Notes under the pieces: generated by a model
Seen by the model: only the letters and a program-made list of their open reading frames with translations
Databases searched by the model: none
Told to the model about the DNA's origin: nothing
Shown here: piece after piece, positions 34,617 through 43,333 of the stretch
Layout of the letters: each line of letters starts with the position of its first letter
Position numbering within the stretch: the stretch's first letter is position 1
DNA from: UBA2336 sp964419145
GTDB lineage: Bacteria; Bacteroidota; Bacteroidia; Cytophagales; Cyclobacteriaceae
Reading direction: 5' to 3'
DNA: 64,000 bases
Assembly (NCBI GenBank): GCA_964419145.1
Contig: CAYQOM010000002.1
Location: 124,001-188,000 of the forward strand
Made by a program: the position numbers and the translations under genes

Positions 34617-36110
34617 TTATCGCTTAATAACGCCAACCTTTATTAAGGCTTGTTGAACGATGGTATTGATCTCGGCAGAACTTTTCGTGAGCAGAATCAG
34701 CGAAGAAAATACCAGTGTAATAAGGGCAGAACGATAAAGTAGGTCCACAATGGGCTGATCCACTATGGGTAAATAGTACGCCAATGCGATGGTCACCCCA
34801 GAAATCAGTAAAACAACGATGGTCTTTTGTGTAAAAGGCTGTTGCCTGAACTTTGCATAAATGTAGATGTATTTAATAATGTTGAAGATCAAAATGGAAA
34901 TACAGGATCCATACGCTGCACCATCAATTCCGTAAATGGGTATCAATAAATAGTTGAGTGCAATAATCAACGGGGCAAGAAATATAAGCGCCAGGCTGTT
35001 CACCCAATAATAGTTCGACATCGCCAATATTTCCGAATTAGGCCCGAATGTCATGTCAATCAGTTTGGCCAGTCCTACAATTACCACCACATTAAATCCA
35101 ACATGATAGGCATCGCCATTAGGCATCAACGCATATATGTTATGAAGATTAGCCCACAACCCGATGAGCAACAACGCGCCTATGATTAACTGGTTAATAG
35201 ACGTTTTCCTGTAAAGCGATTGAACTTCAGTTAAATCATTTTTTTGAAAAGCTTGCGCAAACAAGGTGCTGTTTATTTGGGCGATTGCTCTCCTTGGAAC
35301 TTCTATGGCTGCCGCCATGTAAAAGGCAGTGGTGTAAACTGCATTTGCCTTGAAGTCGATCAGTGCACTTACCATTAAGCTGTCCAATCGGCCAATCATC
35401 ATAAACACGCTTGAACTCACCAGGCTTACGATACTGAAGAATGCAAACTCCCTGAGGGTCGGTTTTGGAATCCGCATAATGGCAAATGAAAACCGGAACA
35501 AGCCGATTCGTGCGAGGTAAACGAGAATGATAATCAGACTAATGAGGTAGATGATCACGGAGGCAATCAGCAATTGATTAAACGTTATTACGTTGATGAA
35601 GTAGAGCGTGACAACCACGCCCTGTAAAAAACGTATTCCTATTTCATTCACAAGCCGTGGAAAAGCAAGCTTGAGTTGCGTCCGGGCAAAGGATTCCATC
35701 AAGGTGGATACAGCAACGACAAATGTTAACCATAAAGCCAGGTGAATGTATTGCGAAAGCAACTCAGCATTCTCACCAAAAAATCCAAGAAAGTGTTCTT
35801 CAAACAAAAAGTAAACAAGTAGAAAAATCAGGTAACTGCCGGTTGCAATTAAAAGCACCAGATTGATGAATCCCTGGCTTTCAGTTTGGTTTCTGACAAA
35901 TTTGGGATAGAATCGAATAATGGAGGTGGCCAGACCTGCCTGTGCAAAGAAGGCCATCAGAATGGCAAAGTCAAGAATGGTGCGCAACAGCCCGATTTGT
36001 TCCAGGTCAAGAAAGCGGGGGTAGAGGTACAACACGTTGATGTAACCCAACACAATGCCCGCATAGGAGATTACGGTGGTAAAAAAACTTTGTCGGATTA
36101 CAATGCCCAT
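34617..36110 (-). CDS. polysaccharide/lipid-linked oligosaccharide flippase (Wzx/MATE-like)
   Basis: 497 aa with about 14 hydrophobic segments from the N-terminus (MGIVIRQSFFTTVISYAGIVLGYIN..) to SALITLVFSSLILL, typical of the polysaccharide-biosynthesis MOP exporter family. It would flip undecaprenyl-linked glycan units across the inner membrane. It lies immediately upstream of the YfhO/GT2 genes and one base after ruvC, so it could share the ruvC transcript. Confidence 0.9.
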   Translation of the reverse strand: MGIVIRQSFFTTVISYAGIVLGYINVLYLYPRFLDLEQIGLLRTILDFAILMAFFAQAGLATSIIRFYPKFVRNQTESQGFINLVLLIATGSYLIFLLVYFLFEEHFLGFFGENAELLSQYIHLALWLTFVVAVSTLMESFARTQLKLAFPRLVNEIGIRFLQGVVVTLYFINVITFNQLLIASVIIYLISLIIILVYLARIGLFRFSFAIMRIPKPTLREFAFFSIVSLVSSSVFMMIGRLDSLMVSALIDFKANAVYTTAFYMAAAIEVPRRAIAQINSTLFAQAFQKNDLTEVQSLYRKTSINQLIIGALLLIGLWANLHNIYALMPNGDAYHVGFNVVVIVGLAKLIDMTFGPNSEILAMSNYYWVNSLALIFLAPLIIALNYLLIPIYGIDGAAYGSCISILIFNIIKYIYIYAKFRQQPFTQKTIVVLLISGVTIALAYYLPIVDQPIVDLLYRSALITLVFSSLILLTKSSAEINTIVQQALIKVGVIKR

Positions 36111-36111
36111 G

Positions 36112-36681
36112 TTAACTCCGGCTAATGCGTTTTATGCGATTCGGATTGGCCTTTAAAAATCCTTCCCACGATTTTGACTTGGGTTTCAAATTGCCTTGCT
36201 GAAAGTGATGACATAAAGCCACAGCAAGTGCATCGGTGGCATCCAGCAGTTTGGGGATTTCTTTTATCTGAAAAACCTGCATCAGCATTTTGGCCACCTG
36301 TTCTTTGGAAGCGTTTCCGTTTCCGGTAACGGATTGCTTAACTTTTTTAGGCGCGTATTCAACAATGGGTATTTCACGCGAAAGCGCAGCCGACATGGCC
36401 ACGCCCTGTGCACGCCCTAACTTTAACATCGACTGTACATTCTTGCCAAAGAAGGGAGCCTCCAATGCAACCTCGTCTGGATGATATTCTTTCAGTAAAT
36501 CAATTACCTTATCGAAAATCTTTTTCAATTTAATAGCCTGCTCTCCGGTTTTTCCCAACCGTATAATGCCATACTGCACCAGTTCAACCCGGTTACCGGT
36601 TACACAGATAATGCCATATCCGGTAATGTTGGTTCCGGGATCCAGCCCTAGAATAATCTTCTCGCGTGGTGCCTTGATCAC
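36112..36681 (-). CDS. ruvC: crossover junction endodeoxyribonuclease RuvC
   Basis: Resolves Holliday junctions with RuvAB. RNase H fold, 189 aa, with the four acidic catalytic residues at the expected spacing: D14 (GLDPGTN), E74 (ALEAPF), D147 and D150 (DATDALAVALCHH). The DNA-contact region GKNVQSMLKLGRAQGV is present. The extra C-terminal basic tail is common in this phylum. Divergent from a GT2 gene with 71 bp between starts. Confidence 0.97.
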   Translation of the reverse strand: MIKAPREKIILGLDPGTNITGYGIICVTGNRVELVQYGIIRLGKTGEQAIKLKKIFDKVIDLLKEYHPDEVALEAPFFGKNVQSMLKLGRAQGVAMSAALSREIPIVEYAPKKVKQSVTGNGNASKEQVAKMLMQVFQIKEIPKLLDATDALAVALCHHFQQGNLKPKSKSWEGFLKANPNRIKRISRS

Positions 36682-36752
36682 GCCACAATATAGAGCAATG
36701 CAAATTTGTTTTCAACGCAAAGGTTTATACAGTAAAAATCACAACTTGCGGT

Positions 36753-37874
36753 ATGTGGTGGCTTATAGTCATGGTTTTTGGTGTCTATTATGTGCTGTTG
36801 ATGTTTTTATGCATCGGATGGTGGCGATCTGTAAAATTCAGAGCTGCATCAGGGCATCAGGTTAGCCAGCCATTTATTTCCGTTATCATCCCTGTTCGTA
36901 ATGAAGCGGATACAATCGCTCATTTGCTGAATTCCCTTGCAGAACAGGATTTTGATTTTAAAAATTTTGAAGTGGTTGTGGTTAATGATCACTCATCAGA
37001 TAAAACCGAAGAGGTAGTGAATGCATGGATGAAGGTAAATCCGGAGATTTCACTAATCCTTCTAAATCAGGATGCTAAACACCATGGAAAAAAGGCAGCA
37101 CTAGCATGTGGTATTGCTCATGCAAAAGGTGAAATAATGGTAACCACGGATGGCGATTGTGTGGTTCAACCGGGCTGGCTAAGTTCAATCGCTGATGCAT
37201 TTAGTCCTCAGGTGAAACTTTTGATCGGAACTGTAAGGCTTCGGGATGATCGTTCATGGTTTAGTAAACTTCAGGTGGTGGAATTTGCTTCGTTGGTTGG
37301 AACAGGCGCTGCTACTTTGGGATGGGGCATTCCCACCATGTGCAACGGAGCCAACCTGGCATTCCGAAAGTCGGTGTTTGAAGAGGTGAATGGATATGCG
37401 GAGAATGAACATATCGCTTCTGGTGATGATGAGTTCTTTTTAAGAAAAGTAGCAAGTCAATATCCGCGAGGTATCCGTTTTAACAATCAATCTGTTGGTG
37501 TGGTGGAGACCAATGCTTCAAAATCAATAACTGATTTTTTTAGTCAACGCATCCGTTGGGCCGGCAAATGGAAAGCACATGGTATCGGATTCTCGTCTGC
37601 CCTTGCATTTTTCATTTTCATCTTTCACAGTGTAACCATTTTATTGCCTGTTCTGGCTGGCCTGCAATTCCTGTCGTGGATGGTTGTATTATCATTGTTG
37701 ATAGGAAAGCTATTGCTGGAGGCAGTCTTTCTTTTTCCGGTACTCCGGTTTTGTACCGGACGGTTTTACCCCCAGACTTTTTTGATGCTGCAATTCATCT
37801 ATCCTTTTTACGTTGTATGCTTTGGCCTGGCAGCCAACTTATTGAGTGCGGAATGGAAGGGAAGAAAAATTTAA
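36753..37874 (+). CDS. membrane-anchored GT2 glycosyltransferase
   Basis: 373 aa: an N-terminal helix (about 3-25), a catalytic domain with ISVIIPVRNEADTI, NDHSSDKT, TDGDCVV (metal site) and GDDEFFLRK, then QRIRWAGKW, the Q/RxxRW motif of processive-type GT2 enzymes, and three C-terminal helices. This layout is like chitin/hyaluronan/cellulose-synthase relatives. Product unknown. First gene of a plus-strand run that also has a polysaccharide deacetylase and a second glycosyltransferase. Confidence 0.9.
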   Translation: MWWLIVMVFGVYYVLLMFLCIGWWRSVKFRAASGHQVSQPFISVIIPVRNEADTIAHLLNSLAEQDFDFKNFEVVVVNDHSSDKTEEVVNAWMKVNPEISLILLNQDAKHHGKKAALACGIAHAKGEIMVTTDGDCVVQPGWLSSIADAFSPQVKLLIGTVRLRDDRSWFSKLQVVEFASLVGTGAATLGWGIPTMCNGANLAFRKSVFEEVNGYAENEHIASGDDEFFLRKVASQYPRGIRFNNQSVGVVETNASKSITDFFSQRIRWAGKWKAHGIGFSSALAFFIFIFHSVTILLPVLAGLQFLSWMVVLSLLIGKLLLEAVFLFPVLRFCTGRFYPQTFLMLQFIYPFYVVCFGLAANLLSAEWKGRKI

Positions 37875-37911
37875 GACGGAAAGAAATTGAATTAGCTGTA
37901 ACTTTAACCCC

Positions 37912-39126
37912 ATGTCGGAGGTATCGCATAAAAGCCAGTATGAAATCAAAGAGTTGGAACTCAACTCGTTACTGGAAGTAACGCAGGCCATTAACAACAA
38001 TGTGCCGGAGGAATACCTGTATAAAATCTACAACTTTACCCTTCGCTCAAACCTGAAAATCAGGAAACTGGCCCTTTTTGTATTGGATGAAGTGTGGAAC
38101 TGTAAAGTGAACTTTGGTACGGAGCAATCCTTTACCAAGCTTCGGCTACCCGACTGTTTTAAGGAAGTAAGAACCGTTTGCAAGCTTCAGGATTTTGAAG
38201 AGACGCCCTTCAGCGAATTTGACATGGTGATGCCGGTGGCACATAAAGAGCATACCTTGGCGTTGGTATTTATTGGCGATCATTCACACGAATCATCACA
38301 TGATGGCCTGAAATTTCTACAAGCGTTGAGCAACATCATCATTGTGGCCATCGAAAATAAAAAGCTGGCCAGAAAGCAACTGGAGCAAGAGGCCTTTCGC
38401 AAGGAGCTTGAAATTGCCAGTGACGTGCAGCAGTTTCTGTTTCCTGAAAAATTACCTAACACCGATTTATTAAATGTGGAGGCAAGCTACCTGCCACATG
38501 ATGTTATTGGTGGCGATTATTACGATTACATCCCCATCAATAAAAATCAATTTTTACTTTGTATAGCCGATGTTAGCGGCAAGGGCATACCGGCTGCGCT
38601 CATGATGTCGAACTTTCAGGCTTCATTGCGCACGTTGTTACGTCAAACACCGAACCTGCGCGATATTGTGGAGGCGCTTAATTTTCAAGTGTTGGAAAAT
38701 GCAAAAGGAGAAAAGTTCATCACATTTTTCGCTTGTATTTATGATATAAGCTTAAAAACGTTGGTTTACGTAAACTGTGGCCATAATCCTCCGATTTTAT
38801 GTGATCGCAAAAACGGAATCCGGTTATTGGAAGATGGATCAACTGTGCTGGGCGCTATGCATCCGCTTCCTTTTTTAAATGAAGGATTCATTACCGACCT
38901 GGAGCAGTTCCGGCTCTTTTGTTATACCGATGGTCTAACAGAAACCATTAGCGAAGCAGGAGAGGAGTTTGGCATGGAGCGATTGATGAAATATTTTCAT
39001 GAAGACAGCACGCGAGTAAAGGATATGCGCACCATTCACAACGACATCATTGTTGAGTTGGATAATTTCAAAGGCCGCAACGGCTACCACGATGATATTA
39101 CCATGGTTTCTTGCCGGGTAGGTTAA
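37912..39126 (+). CDS. SpoIIE-type PP2C serine phosphatase with N-terminal sensor region
   Basis: 404 aa. The N-terminal half (about 15-150) resembles a GAF-like sensor, then a helical linker (KLARKQLEQEAFRKELEIASDVQQFLFP) leads into the PP2C_2/SpoIIE domain. That domain has the metal-binding Asp motifs IGGDYYDY, IADVSGKG, CYTDGLTE and YHDDITMV. In RsbU-type systems such enzymes dephosphorylate an anti-anti-sigma factor; no such partner is adjacent. Cytoplasmic by sequence. Confidence 0.9.
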   Translation: MSEVSHKSQYEIKELELNSLLEVTQAINNNVPEEYLYKIYNFTLRSNLKIRKLALFVLDEVWNCKVNFGTEQSFTKLRLPDCFKEVRTVCKLQDFEETPFSEFDMVMPVAHKEHTLALVFIGDHSHESSHDGLKFLQALSNIIIVAIENKKLARKQLEQEAFRKELEIASDVQQFLFPEKLPNTDLLNVEASYLPHDVIGGDYYDYIPINKNQFLLCIADVSGKGIPAALMMSNFQASLRTLLRQTPNLRDIVEALNFQVLENAKGEKFITFFACIYDISLKTLVYVNCGHNPPILCDRKNGIRLLEDGSTVLGAMHPLPFLNEGFITDLEQFRLFCYTDGLTETISEAGEEFGMERLMKYFHEDSTRVKDMRTIHNDIIVELDNFKGRNGYHDDITMVSCRVG

Positions 39127-39139
39127 CCAGTTCTGTGTT

Positions 39140-39775
39140 ATGGTTTACCGAACACCATTTTTTCTTCCGCTGCTGTACCCAAAACTTACCTGGAGAATTC
39201 CAACGGACAAAAAATCCATTTACCTCACCTTTGATGATGGCCCAGTACCCGGTCCAACGGATTTTGTTCTGGACATACTTAAGCGCTACAACCTGAAGGG
39301 TACATTCTTTTGTATTGGCGATAATGTTCGTAAACATCCTCACGTATTTAAACGAATTATAGCGGAAGGGCATGTTGTGGGTAATCATACCTTTAATCAC
39401 CTTAACGGTTGGCAAACTGAAATTGACCACTATGTCAACAACACACACCAGTGTTCAACCATTTTGGCTGAAGCGTCAGATCATAAATATTCAGAAGTAA
39501 ATTTATTCAGACCTCCTTATGGAAGAATTACCCGTGCACAAATTAAGGCTTTATCTTCCTATTCTTTGATTATGTGGGATGTGCTCACACAGGATTATGA
39601 TCAGCGTATTTCACAAAACAACTGCTTAAACGGATCGATAGGCGCAACACGCAATGGCTCCATAATTGTTTTTCATGATAGTTATAAAGCAGATCGTAAC
39701 CTGTCGTTTGTGTTGCCGCGTTACATTGAGCATTTTCTAGAAAAAGGTTATTCGTTTAACACCATTCCGCAATGA
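39140..39775 (+). CDS. polysaccharide deacetylase (NodB homology)
   Basis: 211 aa carbohydrate esterase 4 fold. Catalytic motif 1 is YLTFDDGPVP, motif 2 GNHTFNHLN (metal His), motif 3 FRPPYGR, and a later WDVLTQDYD. It removes N-acetyl groups from a polymer such as peptidoglycan or a poly-N-acetylglucosamine-like chain. No clear signal peptide, although the first 15 residues (MVYRTPFFLPLLYPK) are hydrophobic. Followed by an overlapping glycosyltransferase (4 bp). Confidence 0.92.
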   Translation: MVYRTPFFLPLLYPKLTWRIPTDKKSIYLTFDDGPVPGPTDFVLDILKRYNLKGTFFCIGDNVRKHPHVFKRIIAEGHVVGNHTFNHLNGWQTEIDHYVNNTHQCSTILAEASDHKYSEVNLFRPPYGRITRAQIKALSSYSLIMWDVLTQDYDQRISQNNCLNGSIGATRNGSIIVFHDSYKADRNLSFVLPRYIEHFLEKGYSFNTIPQ

Positions 39776-40827
39776 AGCGTGTGTTGGTGGCGCCACTCGA
39801 TTGGGGTCTTGGCCATGCTACCCGGTGTATTCCCATAATCAAGGTATTGCTTGAGTCGGGGTGTGAAGTAATTCTTGCCGGCTCCGGTGCTTCGCTCTCG
39901 TTACTGCAAGCCGAATTTCCGGAACTGAAAACCGAAGAGCTTCCCGGCTATAAGCCAACCTATCCTGCGTCAGGTTCAATGATGATCAAATTGACTTTGC
40001 AGGCTCCAAAATTTTTCAGAACCGTACTGAAGGAAAATTCAGCGACAGAAAAGTTGGTTAAGAAACATCAAATCAGTTTGGTCATTTCAGATAACCGATA
40101 TGGGTGCTATTCCCGTCAAGTGCCTTCCGTTTTTATTACGCATCAACTCAACTTGGTTGCGCCTCTTGGATGGGGGTGGTTGGCAACTTTTGCGAATTAT
40201 GTGACGCATATTTTCATGAAGCGATTTTCGGAGTGCTGGGTGCCAGACTTTCCTGGATCCATATTGAGCGGAAAGTTATCCCGAACAAAAGATCAACAGA
40301 TAAGATTTATTGGTCCACTTTCCCGATTAAATAAATTTCCTCAAACCAATGGGTATGATTTGCTTGCTGTAATCTCAGGCCCAGAACCGCAACGTACTTT
40401 GTTTGAGCAATTGGTCATTCGGGAAATAATAAAGTCTGGAAATAAGGCATTGGTTGTTCGAGGCGTAATCGGCACAGAGCGTAAAATCATTGCTGATAGG
40501 GTAGAGGTTGTGGATCATTTGAATAGTGAAAAGTTAAGTGAAGCAATGGCTGCTTCTAAACTAGTTTTATCCCGTTCCGGTTACAGCACGATTATGGATT
40601 TAGCCAAACTTGGTAAGAAAACCATCTTCGTGCCCACACCCGGACAAACCGAACAGGAATACCTCGCGCATCGGTTTAAGGAACTGCAGGTAGCCTATTT
40701 CATGGAACAAAAAACATTTTCGCTGGCTCATGCATTGGATGAATCTGAAAAGTATACCGGGTTTGAAAACTATTTTAGTGATGATGATCGCTTGAAGCAG
40801 GCTTTAGCGTCATATTTGCAATCATGA
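39772..40827 (+). CDS. glycosyltransferase of the GT28/MurG-like fold
   Basis: 351 aa. N-terminal VLVAPLDWGLGHATRCIPI resembles the acceptor-side domain of MurG/MGT-type enzymes. The C-terminal half has MAASKLVLSRSGYSTIMDLAKLGKKTIFVPTPGQTEQEYLA, the nucleotide-sugar-binding signature of Glyco_tran_28_C. A conserved Bacteroidota protein of unknown donor. Overlaps its neighbours on both sides by 4 bp (deacetylase and tatD), so it is probably in one operon. Confidence 0.87.
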   Translation: MKRVLVAPLDWGLGHATRCIPIIKVLLESGCEVILAGSGASLSLLQAEFPELKTEELPGYKPTYPASGSMMIKLTLQAPKFFRTVLKENSATEKLVKKHQISLVISDNRYGCYSRQVPSVFITHQLNLVAPLGWGWLATFANYVTHIFMKRFSECWVPDFPGSILSGKLSRTKDQQIRFIGPLSRLNKFPQTNGYDLLAVISGPEPQRTLFEQLVIREIIKSGNKALVVRGVIGTERKIIADRVEVVDHLNSEKLSEAMAASKLVLSRSGYSTIMDLAKLGKKTIFVPTPGQTEQEYLAHRFKELQVAYFMEQKTFSLAHALDESEKYTGFENYFSDDDRLKQALASYLQS

Positions 40828-41603
40828 ATTTCTGGACGGACACACACGCGCATATTTACCTGGAAGAGTTTGATGCCGATCGTGCAGATATGCTTGCTCG
40901 TGCACAGCAGGCAGGCGTTGAAAAAATTTATCTGCCCAACATTGATTCCACATCAATTGATCGGATGCTTGAGTTGGAAGAAAGAGCAAAGGGAACTTGT
41001 TTTGCTATGATAGGCCTTCATCCGTGCTCGGTAAAGAAAGATTTTGAAAAGGAGCTTTATATTGTTGAATCGTGGCTGGCGAAAAGATCATTTGTGGCCA
41101 TCGGTGAAATGGGAACTGATCTGTATTGGGATAAAACATTCTGGGAACAGCAGCAAGAAGCCTTTCGCATACAAGCCAACTGGGCCAAGCAGTACAACGT
41201 CCCGATTGTAATTCACAGTCGGGAAAGTTTAGATCAGACCATTAAGCTGGTAGAAGAATTACAGGATGGTACCTTGAGCGGAGTGTTTCATTGCTTTACC
41301 GGAACCGTTGAGCAGGCAGGGCGTATTGCGAAACTTGGTTTTTATTTGGGATTGGGTGGGGTGGCCACCTTCAAGAAGGGCGGATTGGATGAGGTGATTC
41401 CAGAAATGGATGTAACCAAAATTGTACTGGAAACGGATAGCCCGTACCTGGCTCCGGTTCCGCATCGCGGCAAGCGAAATGAACCTTCTTATATTCCGTT
41501 GGTTGCCGCTAAAGTGGCTCAGCTAAAAAATATATCTTTGGAGGAACTTCAACGCATCACATCTCAAAACGCTTCAGCACTTTTTAAATCAAATGAAGGT
41601 TAA
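40824..41603 (+). CDS. tatD: TatD family metal-dependent hydrolase/DNase
   Basis: 259 aa TIM-barrel amidohydrolase-like protein. Metal ligands: H8 and H10 (DTHAH), Glu in IGEMGTD, His in VIHSRES, His in GVFHCFTG and Asp in ETDSPYLAP. TatD proteins act as 3'-5' exonucleases in DNA repair or degradation. It overlaps the glycosyltransferase by 4 bp and ansA by 11 bp. Confidence 0.94.
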   Translation: MNFWTDTHAHIYLEEFDADRADMLARAQQAGVEKIYLPNIDSTSIDRMLELEERAKGTCFAMIGLHPCSVKKDFEKELYIVESWLAKRSFVAIGEMGTDLYWDKTFWEQQQEAFRIQANWAKQYNVPIVIHSRESLDQTIKLVEELQDGTLSGVFHCFTGTVEQAGRIAKLGFYLGLGGVATFKKGGLDEVIPEMDVTKIVLETDSPYLAPVPHRGKRNEPSYIPLVAAKVAQLKNISLEELQRITSQNASALFKSNEG

Positions 41604-42657
41604 GCAAATTCAGGTAAGTGGAGTCCAATCTCCCGAAACCGCACGTGCGCGTGTACTCATTATTTATACCGGTGGCACGTTTGGTATGACGCATGATGCT
41701 TCGGGTGCACTAATCCCATTTGATTTTTCTTCTATTGTAGAGCACTTACCCACCATCCGTAACCTGGGATTGGCATTCACCGTTTTTTCATTTGAAAAAC
41801 CAATTGACTCCTCTAACATTAGTCCGGATCACTGGAAGCTACTGGCAGAAGTTATTTATGAGCAATATGCTGCACATGATGGCTTTGTAATCTTACACGG
41901 TACGGATACCATGGCGTACACCGCCTCAGCATTGAGTTTTATGCTGGAAGGACTGAATAAACCTGTTATCCTAACCGGAGCACAGTTGCCTATCATTGAT
42001 CCACGATCGGATGCGCGTGAAAATTTGATTACTGCCCTTGAAATTGCCGCAGCAAAAGAAGGCGGCAGCGCTATTGTTCCTGAAGTTTGCATTTATTTCG
42101 ATTATGAGTTGCTGCGTGGCAACCGCTCAAAAAAAGTGGAGAGCATGCAGTTTGATGCGTTTGATTCAGGTAATTATCCTGCATTGGCAAAGGCGGGAGT
42201 TAAAATCGACTATAACTACAGTGCCATCAGAAAAATTGATAAACATGAATTGGTGCTTCATACCAAACTGGATTCATCCATAGCCATCCTGAAATTATTT
42301 CCGGGTATTTCTGAACAGGTTGTACGTTCGGTATTCAGTAATTCCTCGCTAAAGTCCGTTATTCTTGAAACGTATGGCTCGGGTAACGCGCCAACTATTC
42401 AGTGGTTGATTGATGCGTTACAGCAGGCTATTGATAGGGGTGTCATTATTGTCAATGTTTCGCAATGTCCGGGCGGCATGGTAGTTCAAGGTAAATATGA
42501 AACCAGCAAGGAGTTGATGAAGGCCGGAGTGCTAAGCGGTGCAGATATGACCACTGAAGCCGCCTTGACCAAGCTGATGGTGCTGTTGGGAAATAATGAT
42601 AAGGAGACCTGCAAAAGATTGATTGAGCAAAACCTGGCGGGAGAACTTTCGTCTTGA
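41593..42657 (+). CDS. ansA: type I L-asparaginase
   Basis: Hydrolyses asparagine to aspartate and ammonia. 354 aa; first catalytic Thr29 in IIYTGGTFGM, second catalytic motif HGTDTM with T104 and D105, and the C-terminal asparaginase domain (YGSGNAP.. NVSQCPGG). The length and lack of signal peptide fit the cytoplasmic type I enzyme. The start at 41593 overlaps tatD by 11 bp; Met1 precedes about 20 residues before the first strand. Confidence 0.94.
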   Translation: MKVKQIQVSGVQSPETARARVLIIYTGGTFGMTHDASGALIPFDFSSIVEHLPTIRNLGLAFTVFSFEKPIDSSNISPDHWKLLAEVIYEQYAAHDGFVILHGTDTMAYTASALSFMLEGLNKPVILTGAQLPIIDPRSDARENLITALEIAAAKEGGSAIVPEVCIYFDYELLRGNRSKKVESMQFDAFDSGNYPALAKAGVKIDYNYSAIRKIDKHELVLHTKLDSSIAILKLFPGISEQVVRSVFSNSSLKSVILETYGSGNAPTIQWLIDALQQAIDRGVIIVNVSQCPGGMVVQGKYETSKELMKAGVLSGADMTTEAALTKLMVLLGNNDKETCKRLIEQNLAGELSS

Positions 42658-42822
42658 TCCCTTGACTTGTTATTGGCACCTGAAAGAAAAGGGGATTATA
42701 TGGTGAGTTGGACTAGAAGGGAATCACCCGTTTCTACACCAGGTAAGCCATGTGTACACCAAAGAGACCTTCCGCTTGGAAAGGGTGTATTTTCTTAATT
42801 TATTTGCGTCCCATTTCAAAAA

Positions 42823-42909
42823 GGAGAGGTGTCCGAGTGGTTGAAGGAGCACGCCTGGAAAGTGTGTATACCGGAAACGGTATCGAGGGTTCGAATCCCT
42901 CTCTCTCCG
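42823..42909 (+). tRNA. tRNA-Ser (GGA)
   Basis: Acceptor GGAGAGG (42823-42829) pairs with TCTCTCC (42902-42908). Anticodon stem CACGC/GTGTG encloses loop CTGGAAA, anticodon GGA at 42857-42859, reading UCC/UCU. The long class II variable arm has TACCG/CGGTA with a GAAA loop. T-arm GAGGG-TTCGAAT-CCCTC. 87 nt with discriminator G; CCA is not encoded (CAT follows). Confidence 0.96.
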
Positions 42910-43106
42910 CATATCTTTTTAACGATCATTTTATCTCGTTACCGGAAACGGTATCGAGGGTTCTGCCAATGGGAGAATCCCTCTCTCTCCGCATATCTTT
43001 ATTAACGATCATTTTATCTCGTTACCGGAAACGGTATCGAGGGTTCTGCCAAAGGCATCCTCCACAGGAGTCCTTTGGACCCTTCGGGAGAATCCCTCTC
43101 TCTCCG
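42910..43106 (+). repeat. tandem duplications of the tRNA-Ser 3' half plus spacer
   Basis: After the tRNA a ~30-nt spacer (CATATCTTTTTAACGATC.., 42910-42939) is followed by copy 2 of the variable arm, T-arm and acceptor 3' strand (42940-42991), the spacer again (42992-43022), then copy 3 (43023-43106). Both extra copies keep the variable hairpin and T-stem, but carry an insert exactly between the C and G of the T-loop TTC|GAA: 11 nt (42964-42974) and 43 nt (43047-43089). Confidence 0.92.
43047..43089. repeat. 43-nt hairpin insert inside the third tRNA fragment
   Basis: Begins TGCCAA and ends GGGA, like the 11-nt insert of copy 2 (TGCCAATGGGA). The middle carries CCAAAGG ... CCTTTGG arms with an inner CTCC-ACA-GGAG. 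Copy 2 may be an internal deletion of this insert, or the insert may have been acquired later. Confidence 0.8.
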
Positions 43107-43114
43107 CATCAATT

Positions 43115-43138
43115 ATCCCGTGTCTAACGGGATTTTTC
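43115..43138 (+). terminator. rho-independent terminator after the tRNA region
   Basis: ATCCCGT-GTCTA-ACGGGAT stem-loop followed by TTTT. Ends the tRNA-Ser/3'-half repeat transcript. Confidence 0.8.
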
Positions 43139-43203
43139 GTTTCACGTGGTTTTCAATTAGTTAGGGTTCACAATATTAAAAGTCCCGGGCCGTGACTTTA
43201 TTT

Positions 43204-43245
43204 GGCAAAAACCATTATTCACCTAAATCGATAGAGGTTTTTGCC
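43204..43245. promoter_or_regulatory. 10-bp inverted repeat upstream of exbB
   Basis: GGCAAAAACC (43204-43213) and GGTTTTTGCC (43236-43245) are perfect inverted repeats with a 22-nt centre containing ATCGAT. No T-tract follows, so an operator or structured leader is more likely than a terminator. The -7 box candidate is 49 nt downstream. Confidence 0.5.
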
Positions 43246-43293
43246 GCCAGCATAAAAATTTTTTAAAAAATATCGATAAATCGACAAAACGTT

Positions 43294-43301
43294 TAATTTT
43301 G
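43294..43301 (+). promoter_or_regulatory. candidate -7 box for exbB
   Basis: TAATTTTG matches TAnnTTTG; predicted leader about 28 nt. No -33 TTG at the expected distance. Confidence 0.4.
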
Positions 43302-43333
43302 GCCTTTCCAAATAGTATTTTAAACCTGAAACT

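Noticed and set aside
42724..42912. Minus-strand open frame containing RERDSNPRY
   Set aside because: Typical false frame across a tRNA-Ser gene on the opposite strand.
42823..43106. Tandem tRNA-Ser-like repeats as a CRISPR array
   Set aside because: Only two extra units, derived from the tRNA itself, with identical spacers rather than unique ones.
42750..43127. 125-aa plus-strand open frame
   Set aside because: Runs through the tRNA-Ser and its repeated 3' halves; repeated VLPMGES/FCQRHPP-type content comes from the repeats.
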